From the NCBI GenBank assembly GCA_937901465.1, contig CALGTU010000016.1, positions 1-11,985 of the forward strand: a stretch of 11,985 bases of DNA, in the 5' to 3' direction. The notes below the pieces were generated by a model. That model was given only the letters and a program-made list of their open reading frames with translations. It had not been told where the DNA came from and made no database searches. This DNA comes from an uncultured Clostridia bacterium. GTDB lineage: Bacteria; Bacillota; Clostridia; Oscillospirales; Ruminococcaceae. The translations under genes were made by a program, and so were the position numbers. Numbering within the stretch: position 1 is the first letter of the stretch; each line of letters starts with the position of its first letter. Positions 7,008-11,985 of this stretch are shown here, in pieces.

Positions 7008-7025
7008 GTTGACAAACTTGTCGAT
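7008..7025. promoter_or_regulatory. Two adjacent Spo0A-box-like sequences upstream of spoIIGA
   Basis: The minus-strand TTTGTCAAC (7008-7016) matches the 0A consensus TTTGTCRAA at 8 of 9 positions. The plus-strand CTTGTCGAT (7017-7025) matches at 7 of 9. They abut as an inverted pair. The spoIIG operon is a direct target of phosphorylated Spo0A in B. subtilis. A TATGAT (6992-6997) or overlapping TATATC lies downstream as a possible -10. The inverted geometry differs from the usual tandem boxes. Confidence 0.45.
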
Positions 7026-7059
7026 TGGGGGACGGGATTTATTTTTTGTTAAAGTAAAC

Positions 7060-7089
7060 AAAAAGTCCTCCCTTTTGAAAAGAGAGGAC
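7060..7089 (-). terminator. Rho-independent terminator after the LUD-domain gene
   Basis: GTCCTC (7065-7070) pairs with GAGGAC (7084-7089), and an inner CTTTT/AAAAG can extend the stem. On the minus strand the stem is followed by TTTTT. It separates the LUD gene from the spoIIG operon. Confidence 0.85.
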
Positions 7090-7110
7090 AAGCATATTTT
7101 TGTTTTAAAA

Positions 7111-7767
7111 TCAGAAACCGAGTTCTTCTTTGACGAGAATGACTTTTATGCGGTCTTTTATACGCTGTTTTGCCGAAATAACATAGTTACAACAAATTCT
7201 TGCACCGTCACAGCCGTCGCTTATTTTTCCGTCTATTCCTATACATACACCTGTTTTCTGGCAGTATGTATCGCAGGAAAGGCGTTTTGTGTTGGCGGGT
7301 GCGGCAATAGATTTCACACGTTTTGCCGCTTCATCGATATTTCTTACAACCTTATTCATTCCTACAACCATGATAACCTGACGAGGTCCGAATGTTATCG
7401 CTGAAACGCGATTACTGTTGCCGTCAACATTATAAAGATATCCGTCTTCTGTTACTGCGTTTGACGAACAGAGATAACTGTCTGCCGAAAAACAATCACG
7501 ATAGAGTTTTTCAATTGCTTCTCCCGAAAGACCCGTTCTGTCGAGATAGTTATAATCGCCTGATTTCAAAAGGTCGATAACTCCACATTCCTGAAGGCTT
7601 ACAGAACCGCCTGTGCTTAATGTTTCGCCTTTTGTAAGAAGCGATTTCACAACAGAAAGGGCTTCTTCTTTATTTTCGCAGATATATGCTTTCATATTGT
7701 TCTTTTCGAGCGCTTTTGCAGTTCTTTCAAGCTTTTGTGTTATAACCGCATCAAGATTTGTATTCAT
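7111..7767 (-). CDS. LUD-domain protein (lactate utilization protein family, LutC-like)
   Basis: The 218-residue product fits the LUD (DUF162) family, whose members include LutC and part of LutB of the lactate oxidation complex. Family features seen are the amphipathic start with repeated Lys/Glu, the STGGSVSLQECGVIDLL block (near residues 50-68), the SSNAVTEDGYLYNVDGNSNRVSAITFGP block and VVGMNKVVRNIDEAAKRVK. The C-terminus carries a cysteine-rich stretch (CDTYCQKTGVC, then DGARICCNYV) typical of the stand-alone clostridial version. Those cysteines could hold a metal or cluster, which is inference. No lutA or lutB homologue is nearby, so lactate metabolism is not supported by context. GGAGGA at 7774-7779 supports the ATG. 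Confidence 0.88.
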   Translation of the reverse strand: MNTNLDAVITQKLERTAKALEKNNMKAYICENKEEALSVVKSLLTKGETLSTGGSVSLQECGVIDLLKSGDYNYLDRTGLSGEAIEKLYRDCFSADSYLCSSNAVTEDGYLYNVDGNSNRVSAITFGPRQVIMVVGMNKVVRNIDEAAKRVKSIAAPANTKRLSCDTYCQKTGVCIGIDGKISDGCDGARICCNYVISAKQRIKDRIKVILVKEELGF

Positions 7768-7796
7768 AGGATTTCCTCCGTTTTTTGTTTTGAAAT

Positions 7797-7825
7797 ATTA
7801 TACCATTTTAAGCAATAATTTTCAA
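7797..7825 (-). promoter_or_regulatory. Sigma-A promoter for the LUD-domain gene
   Basis: On the minus strand, -35 TTGAAA (7820-7825) and -10 TATAAT (7797-7802) are separated by 17 bases, about 30 bases before the start codon. Confidence 0.82.
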
Positions 7826-7874
7826 GCGGTATTATAATGCTGGTATTCTTTATGAAAGGTATATGGTATGTTTT

Positions 7875-7897
7875 GTTTAAATTTTACAAAATTAAAC
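7875..7897. repeat. AT-rich inverted repeat in the divergent intergenic region
   Basis: GTTTAA (7875-7880) and TTAAAC (7892-7897) are perfect inverted arms, extended inward by TTTT/AAAA around an AC centre. It lies between the LUD-gene promoter and the promoter of the small surface protein. It could be an operator or chance in AT-rich DNA. Nothing else is evident in 7826-7930. Confidence 0.4.
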
Positions 7898-7930
7898 TCA
7901 AATATATTCAATAATTGTTATTATTAGCGG

Positions 7931-7960
7931 TTGTTTATATTTTTGAAATTGTGCTATAAT
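7931..7960 (+). promoter_or_regulatory. Extended -10 promoter for the small NPETG protein
   Basis: TATAAT (7955-7960) is preceded by TGC (extended -10), with a weak -35 TTGTTT (7931-7936) at 18 bases. The start would lie about 50 bases before the ATG. Confidence 0.7.
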
Positions 7961-8016
7961 ATATACAAACATTGATAAATGATGTTTTTAAACAAAATAA
8001 TTGGAGGAAAATTATC

Positions 8017-8283
8017 ATGAAAAAGTTTCTTGCTACAGTAGCTGTTGCTACAATCGCACTTTCTACAATGGCTCTCGCTGTTTCAGCTGAATCAGCTACA
8101 GTTGTTGAAGCTACACTTCCTGCTGCTACAGATGCAGTTGCTACAGACGCTCCTGCTGCAACAGACGCTCCTGCTACAACAGACGCTGCTGCTAACCCTG
8201 AAACAGGTAACTCAGCTGTTGCTCTTCTCGCAGTTCCTGCTGCAATCGCTGCTGCTGCTGTAATCGCTAAGAAGTCTAAGTAA
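8017..8283 (+). CDS. Very small secreted protein with TDAPA repeats and NPETG sortase-like C-terminal anchor
   Basis: This 88-residue protein is built only of sorting signals and a short linker. Residues 1-24 form a signal peptide (MKK, hydrophobic core, AVSA cleavage site). Residues 25-59 are an Ala/Thr/Pro/Asp-rich segment with TDAPA-type repeats. Residues 60-64 are NPETG, followed by an Ala/Val/Leu-rich hydrophobic stretch and a KKSK tail, the layout of an LPXTG-like cell-wall anchor. The mature exported part would be under 40 residues, so it may be a surface-exposed, possibly glycosylated, acidic mini-protein. I do not recognise a named family. The ATG at 8017 is chosen because GGAGGA is at 8003-8008 and the signal peptide begins there. 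It is monocistronic with its own promoter and strong terminator, and near-uniform GCT/ACA/CCT codons suggest high expression. No sortase is in the window. Confidence 0.88.
   Translation: MKKFLATVAVATIALSTMALAVSAESATVVEATLPAATDAVATDAPAATDAPATTDAAANPETGNSAVALLAVPAAIAAAAVIAKKSK
8143..8196 (+). repeat. 18-bp tandem repeat encoding TDAPA(A/T)
   Basis: Three in-frame 18-base units begin at 8143, 8161 and 8179, sharing ACAGACGCT.CTGCT, with the last degenerate. A related partial unit precedes them at 8128. Such repeats can change copy number by slippage and so change linker length. Confidence 0.8.
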
Positions 8284-8294
8284 GATTTTCTTGT

Positions 8295-8330
8295 AAAACC
8301 CGTTCCTTTATGGGAACGGGTTTTTTCTTT
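8295..8330 (+). terminator. Rho-independent terminator after the NPETG mini-protein
   Basis: AAAACCCGTTCC (8295-8306) and GGAACGGGTTTT (8313-8324) form a 12-bp stem with a 6-base loop, followed by a T-rich tract. It is very strong and isolates the small gene from the following operon. Confidence 0.95.
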
Positions 8331-8346
8331 TTTATGGGTTATTTTA

Positions 8347-8375
8347 TTGACTGACAGAATAAAATACTATATAAT
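8347..8375 (+). promoter_or_regulatory. Near-consensus sigma-A promoter for the SPFH/zinc-ribbon/TPM operon
   Basis: -35 TTGACT (8347-8352) and -10 TATAAT (8370-8375) are separated by 17 bases. The start would fall about 25 bases before the ATG at 8408. Confidence 0.85.
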
Positions 8376-8407
8376 ATATGTATACTTTTTTAAGGAGGAT
8401 TAAGACA

Positions 8408-9658
8408 ATGGGTATTAAAAAGGCAATTATAGATTCTGTAAAAGGCGGTCTCGCGGATACATGGCTTGAGGTCTACGAAGCCGAAAATATGACAGGTCAG
8501 ACTCTTCTTGCCAGCGGTAAAGCTGTAAGAAAAGACGGAAGAAACAACAATACACAGGGCAATGCAAATATTGTTTCTAACGGCTCAATTATCCACGTTT
8601 ATCCCAACCAGATGATGATTCTTACCGATAACGGAAGAATTGCAGACTATTCAGCCGAAGAAGGAACTTATGAAGTTTATCTTTCAAGTGCTCCTTCAAT
8701 ATTCAACGGCGAACTTATGGATTCTGTAAAGGAAACTTTCAGCAGAATCAAGTTTGCAGGTACTCCCTCATCAGCTCAACACGTATTCTTTATAAATCTT
8801 CAGGAAATCAAGGGTATCAAGTTCGGAACTGCTAACCCTATCAACTATTACGATAATTTCTATGATGCGGAACTTTTCCTCCGTTGTCATGGTACATACT
8901 CAATAAAGATTACTGACCCATTGAAGTTCTATACAGAATGTTGTCCAAGAAACTCAACAAGAGTTGAAGTTGAAGATATATTCACACAGTATAGAAGTGA
9001 ATTCCTTATGGCTCTTCAGGGTGCTATAAACAAGCTTTCTGCTGACGGAAAGAGAATTTCACACGCTATGTCAACACTCCCTGAACTCGCAAAGTATCTT
9101 AACGATGCTCTCGACGAACAGTGGAGAGAAACAAGAGGCTTTGAAATCGTTTCTGTTGCTATTTCTAACCTCGATTATGACCCTGAAAGCAAGGAACTTA
9201 TAAATCTTCGTAACAGAGCTGCTATGCTCAAAGACCCATCAATCAGAGAAAGCTATGTTCAGGCGAATGTTTCTGAAGGTCTTAAAGCTGCAGGTTCGAA
9301 TTCAGCAGGCGCAGGTCAGGCTTATTTTGCTATGGGTATGGGAATGCAGAACACAGGTGTTAACACATTCTCACAGACAAACTCACAGCAGATGGCTGCT
9401 ATGCAGGTAAATGGCGGAGCTAATGCAGGCGGTTGGAAATGTGCTTGCGGTGCCGAAAACACAGGTAAGTTCTGTTCTGAATGTGGCGCACAGAAACCCA
9501 CTCCTCAGGGAAGTTGGAAATGTGCTTGCGGTGCTGAAAACACAGGTAAGTTCTGTTCTGAATGCGGAACTCCCAAGCCTTCAGCAAACTGGAAATGTGC
9601 TTGTGGTGCCGAAAATGAAGGCAAATTCTGTGCTGAATGTGGCGCTAAAAGACCTTAA
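8408..9658 (+). CDS. SPFH-domain protein with three C-terminal zinc ribbons (YdjI-like)
   Basis: The 416-residue product resembles the YdjI/COG4260 branch of the SPFH (stomatin/prohibitin/flotillin) superfamily. In B. subtilis, YdjI is a soluble SPFH protein that links the membrane pair YdjG-YdjH to PspA during envelope stress. The SPFH core covers roughly residues 25-280 (blocks GSIIHVYPNQMMILTDNG, FINLQEIKGIKFGT, EDIFTQYRSEFLMALQGAI). There is no signal peptide or membrane segment. A flexible Gly/Ala/Met/Gln-rich linker (about 290-342) leads to three tandem zinc ribbons at 343-369, 370-394 and 395-416, each WKCACG...FC.ECG with a CxC and a CxxC pair. B. subtilis YdjI also ends in zinc ribbons, but of CPNCG type. 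The ATG at 8408 is set by GGAGGA at 8394-8399. It is first in an operon with the next two genes. Exact function here is inference from this gene set. Confidence 0.88.
   Translation: MGIKKAIIDSVKGGLADTWLEVYEAENMTGQTLLASGKAVRKDGRNNNTQGNANIVSNGSIIHVYPNQMMILTDNGRIADYSAEEGTYEVYLSSAPSIFNGELMDSVKETFSRIKFAGTPSSAQHVFFINLQEIKGIKFGTANPINYYDNFYDAELFLRCHGTYSIKITDPLKFYTECCPRNSTRVEVEDIFTQYRSEFLMALQGAINKLSADGKRISHAMSTLPELAKYLNDALDEQWRETRGFEIVSVAISNLDYDPESKELINLRNRAAMLKDPSIRESYVQANVSEGLKAAGSNSAGAGQAYFAMGMGMQNTGVNTFSQTNSQQMAAMQVNGGANAGGWKCACGAENTGKFCSECGAQKPTPQGSWKCACGAENTGKFCSECGTPKPSANWKCACGAENEGKFCAECGAKRP
9434..9655 (+). repeat. Three tandem zinc-ribbon coding repeats
   Basis: Units start at 9434, 9515 and 9590. 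The first 54 bases of units 1 and 2 differ at only about two positions, both silent. Unit 3 is more diverged but keeps the same CxC and CxxC frame. This suggests recent duplication or gene conversion of a single zinc-ribbon unit. Confidence 0.85.
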
Positions 9659-9685
9659 TCTATAAAGGTATATAGGGGAAAGAAT

Positions 9686-10753
9686 ATGACTACTATTCAA
9701 TATAAATGTCCCAACTGTGGCGGGCCTTTACAATGGAGTGCTACAAAGCAGACTTTTGCTTGTGATTACTGTGGAAGTGAATTCACAGAAGAACAGCTAA
9801 AAATAGCATTCCCTGATATAGAAGGAAAAACCTTAGAAGAAAATGTTGAAGAACCCGAGGTAAAGGAATTTGAGGAAAATACCTCTCTTTACAGATGTGG
9901 AAGCTGTGGTGCTGAAATAATCGCTGAAACAACAACTGCCGCAACATTCTGCTATTATTGTCATAATCCTGTTATCATAGAAGGCAGACTTTCGGGTGAC
10001 TATAAACCTTCACATGTTATTCCGTTTGTTATCGAAAGAGAAAAAGCACTTTCGATATTCAAGGAATGGTGTTCTAAAAAATGGTTTTTACCTAATGATT
10101 TCAAATCTGAGCAACAGCTTGAAAAAATGACGGGAGTATATATTCCATTCTGGCTTGCTGACTGTAAAACCGACGCTAACATGACTGCTTTGGGTAAAAA
10201 AATAAACACATGGCAGTCGGGCGACAGAATTTATACCAGAACAAAGGAATACAGTGTAAAGAGATCGGCAATCATCGACTATATGAAAGTTCCTGCTGAT
10301 GGTTCTTCAAAAGCGGAAAACTCTCTTATGGAAGCTATTGAGCCTTTCGATTATAATATGATGAAGCCTTTTTCGATGTCTTATCTTTCGGGATATCTTG
10401 CTGAAAAATATGACATAAAGAATATCGATGTTTTACCAAGAATAAAAGAAAGAGTTGCATCAAATTCTGAAAATATGCTGAGAGAATCTATGACAGGATA
10501 CTCTATGATTATTCCTCAGAACAAAAACACAACTCTCATAAAGACAGACTGGCATTATACGCTCTTCCCTGTATGGTTTATGACATATAAACACAGAGAC
10601 AAAAGTTATTATTTCTCAATAAACGGTCAGACAGGTAAACTTGCGGGAACTCCCCCGTTTGATACCAAAAAAGGAGTTTTGTTCTCGGCAGGAATAGGAC
10701 TTTTAGCATCTGTACTTCTCGGAATTATTATGATTGTGGGAGGTATTGTGTAA
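9686..10753 (+). CDS. Double zinc-ribbon, C-terminally membrane-anchored protein (YdjG-like)
   Basis: The 355-residue product starts with a TFIIB/PriA-like zinc ribbon (C8, C11, C26, C29: KCPNCGGPLQW...FACDYCGS). An acidic linker follows, then a second ribbon (C71, C74, C89, C92: YRCGSCGAEI...FCYYCHNP). The middle (about 105-325) is a conserved region with GVYIPFWLADCKTDANM and YTLFPVWFMTYKHRDKSYYFSINGQTG. A hydrophobic segment at about 330-355 anchors the extreme C-terminus. This architecture matches B. subtilis YdjG, a membrane protein that pairs with YdjH. The ribbons probably mediate protein contact, not DNA binding, given the membrane anchor; that is inference. A modest ribosome site (AGGGGAAAG) precedes the ATG. 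The gene begins 27 bases after the SPFH gene and overlaps the next by one base. Confidence 0.86.
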   Translation: MTTIQYKCPNCGGPLQWSATKQTFACDYCGSEFTEEQLKIAFPDIEGKTLEENVEEPEVKEFEENTSLYRCGSCGAEIIAETTTAATFCYYCHNPVIIEGRLSGDYKPSHVIPFVIEREKALSIFKEWCSKKWFLPNDFKSEQQLEKMTGVYIPFWLADCKTDANMTALGKKINTWQSGDRIYTRTKEYSVKRSAIIDYMKVPADGSSKAENSLMEAIEPFDYNMMKPFSMSYLSGYLAEKYDIKNIDVLPRIKERVASNSENMLRESMTGYSMIIPQNKNTTLIKTDWHYTLFPVWFMTYKHRDKSYYFSINGQTGKLAGTPPFDTKKGVLFSAGIGLLASVLLGIIMIVGGIV

Positions 10754-11616
10754 TGATGAAAAAACTTACTGCTTTCATATCTGTTTTCGTTATATCGATC
10801 GCTCTCTTCTCTGTAAGCGTTTATGCTAAAAGATACGACGAAGGAAAGGTTTTTGTTTCTGACAAGGAAAGTTATCTTTCAGATTCTGAATTCGACGATA
10901 TAGTTGATACCGCAGAAAAATTATCCGATAAAACGGGATATAATGTAGGTATCATAATTACAGATGATATAGGTCATAAAAGTCCTATGGCTTTTTCAGA
11001 TGACGCTTATATGGACGTTTTCGCGAAAAACTCAGACGGATTTATGATTCTTCTGAATAACGATACCTATGAAGACCATATCTCAACATCAGGAAATGCT
11101 ATTCTGATGTATTCTGACGCTCGTCTTAACAACACTCTTGACAGTGCGGGAAGTTATCTTAAAGAAGAAGACTTTTATTCAGCACTGAAAACAATGCTCG
11201 GAAAACTGGATAGTTATTATAGCGACGGAGTTCCGCCTGAAAATGAAGGATACACCAAAGACGATATAGAAGACGCTGTAGGACAGGGGTTTATTGAAAG
11301 ACTTATAAATCTTGTTCATCGGTTGGGCATTTTATTCGTCATCTTCATTGTTGTTTCGATTGTTACATTCTTTATTGTAAAATCATCATACCGTTTCAAA
11401 ACGGCTGAATCTGCAAGAACTTATGTAAATAAATCAGAAACTTTCTTCAGAGAAAAGTCTGATACATTCATAAGAGAATATACTACAAGCCACAAGATTT
11501 CTTCTGATAGTTCCGGTGGCAGCGGAAGCAGAGGCGGAAGCGGAAGAGTCGGCGGTTCATCGGTTCATCGTTCAAGTGGCGGCGGTTCTTTCGGCGGTGC
11601 AAGCAGAAAAAGATAA
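10753..11616 (+). CDS. Secreted/membrane TPM-domain protein with Gly/Ser-rich tail (YdjH-like)
   Basis: The 287-residue product has a signal peptide (1-25, ending SVYA), an extracellular TPM domain (about 33-155, with GYNVGIIITDD and DGFMILLNNDTYE blocks), and a transmembrane helix at about 191-209. A cytoplasmic tail follows, ending in a Gly/Ser-rich stretch (254-283) and basic ASRKR. TPM-domain proteins are widespread membrane proteins of uncertain enzymology; a few have phosphatase activity. B. subtilis YdjH has this layout and forms a membrane complex with YdjG. The start ATG overlaps the upstream stop (TAATG), so translation is probably coupled. A second ATG follows immediately and could serve instead. 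It is the last gene before the terminator. Confidence 0.85.
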   Translation: MMKKLTAFISVFVISIALFSVSVYAKRYDEGKVFVSDKESYLSDSEFDDIVDTAEKLSDKTGYNVGIIITDDIGHKSPMAFSDDAYMDVFAKNSDGFMILLNNDTYEDHISTSGNAILMYSDARLNNTLDSAGSYLKEEDFYSALKTMLGKLDSYYSDGVPPENEGYTKDDIEDAVGQGFIERLINLVHRLGILFVIFIVVSIVTFFIVKSSYRFKTAESARTYVNKSETFFREKSDTFIREYTTSHKISSDSSGGSGSRGGSGRVGGSSVHRSSGGGSFGGASRKR

Positions 11617-11624
11617 TAATGACA

Positions 11625-11659
11625 AAAATAAAAGGTACCCCGCGGGGTACCTTTATTTT
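11625..11659. terminator. Palindromic bidirectional terminator between convergent genes
   Basis: A perfect 24-base palindrome (11631-11654) with core GGTACCCCGCGGGGTACC is flanked by A-rich and T-rich sides on both strands. It lies between the TPM gene stop and the maf stop, so it can terminate transcription in both directions. Confidence 0.9.
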
Positions 11660-11985
11660 TTATGGTAAATTTGCAAGAAATTCTTTTATCTCTCTGTTGA
11701 GACTCGCTACGGGGAGTCCTACTACATTGAAGAAATCGCCGTCAATTCCCTTTACAAACAGGCTGCCGAGTCCTTGTATTCCGTAAGCGCCCGCTTTATC
11801 GAAAGGCTCTCCTGAAGCAATATAATTTTCGATTTCTTCTTCTGAAAGCGGATAAAATTCGACTTCGGTTTCTTCGCGGAAAGAATGACTCTGTCCGTTC
11901 ATAAAAAGAGCACAACCTGTTACTACATAATGAATTTTTCCCGAAAGAAGACCAAGCATTCTTCTTGCATCATCTTCATCAACGG
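11660..11985 (-). CDS. maf: Maf-family nucleotide pyrophosphatase, C-terminal part (5' end outside window)
   Basis: Maf proteins hydrolyse nucleoside triphosphates, including non-canonical ones, to monophosphate and pyrophosphate. Here only the last ~108 codons are present; the frame stays open to the window end. The visible part begins VDEDDARRMLGLLSGKIH, then carries LSEEEIENYIASGEPFDKAGAYGIQGLG, FVKGIDGDFFNVVGLPV and a short tail. These are the diagnostic Maf blocks, including DKAGAYGIQG. The N-terminal substrate-binding loop and the catalytic aspartate region lie outside, so the substrate subtype cannot be judged. An in-frame ATG at 11957-11959 is internal to a conserved block and is not the start. 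It is convergent with the TPM operon. Confidence 0.95.
   Translation of the reverse strand, partial: VDEDDARRMLGLLSGKIHYVVTGCALFMNGQSHSFREETEVEFYPLSEEEIENYIASGEPFDKAGAYGIQGLGSLFVKGIDGDFFNVVGLPVASLNREIKEFLANLP

Noticed and set aside
7972..8016. Upstream ATG extending the NPETG mini-protein by 15 residues
   Set aside because: It would hide the signal peptide and lies upstream of the GGAGGA site; the ATG at 8017 is correctly spaced.
8045..8263. Leucine/glutamine-rich alternative frame over the mini-protein gene
   Set aside because: It is the shifted reading of the GCT/ACA repeats; the other frame has the ribosome site, signal peptide and anchor.
9411..9665. Second frame over the zinc-ribbon repeats
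   Set aside because: Its repetitive NVLAV pattern is only the shifted reading of the ribbon repeats, and the cysteine-bearing frame is clearly coding.

Overview
The window looks like a chromosomal stretch of a low-to-moderate GC, endospore-lineage Firmicute of class Clostridia. The evidence is the spoIIGA-sigE-sigG-ymxH sporulation cluster, strong GGAGG ribosome binding sites, sigma-A promoters of TTGNNN-17-TATAAT form and a zinc-type ribosomal protein L28. The style of the genes (ScpA/ScpB next to a small M50 protease, a NPxTG mini surface protein, a Glu/Gln-type amino-acid binding protein) is closest to gut Ruminococcaceae/Oscillospiraceae, but that assignment is inference.

Region 1 (1-2150, minus strand) is an operon of a site-2-protease-family peptidase, scpA and scpB, driven by a near-consensus promoter at 2064-2092. 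The genes overlap by 4 and 1 bases. The scpB reading frame is abnormal. Its first ~121 residues are good ScpB, then it runs in frame, with no stop or frameshift, into the mature part of a secreted amino-acid ABC-transporter binding protein and off the window edge. A short perfect inverted repeat (257-270) sits at the junction. It is either an assembly/amplification chimera or a real rearrangement that destroys ScpB.

Region 2 (2117-4243, minus) holds translation genes: rpsB (S2), tsf (EF-Ts) and rpmB (L28), ending in a clear terminator. rpsB has its own promoter and a ~100-nt leader that can fold into a long imperfect hairpin, a candidate autoregulatory leader.

Region 3 (4259-7026, minus) is the sporulation block spoIIGA (pro-sigma-E protease), sigE, sigG and ymxH. 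Two adjacent, inverted Spo0A-box-like sequences lie upstream of spoIIGA. A sigma-F-like promoter lies between sigE and sigG, matching the known order Spo0A -> sigma-E and sigma-F -> sigma-G.

Region 4 (7065-7825, minus) is a single LUD-domain (lactate-utilization-like) gene with its own promoter and terminator.

Region 5 (7931-11654, plus) begins with a very small secreted protein with a Thr-Asp-Ala-Pro repeat and a NPETG sortase-like tail, with its own extended -10 promoter and terminator. A separate consensus promoter then drives a three-gene operon: an SPFH-domain protein with three near-identical C-terminal zinc ribbons, a double-zinc-ribbon protein with a C-terminal membrane segment, and a TPM-domain membrane protein. 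These match the Bacillus subtilis YdjI, YdjG and YdjH set that works with PspA in envelope stress, but no pspA is present here. A palindromic bidirectional terminator separates this operon from a convergent maf gene that is cut by the window end.
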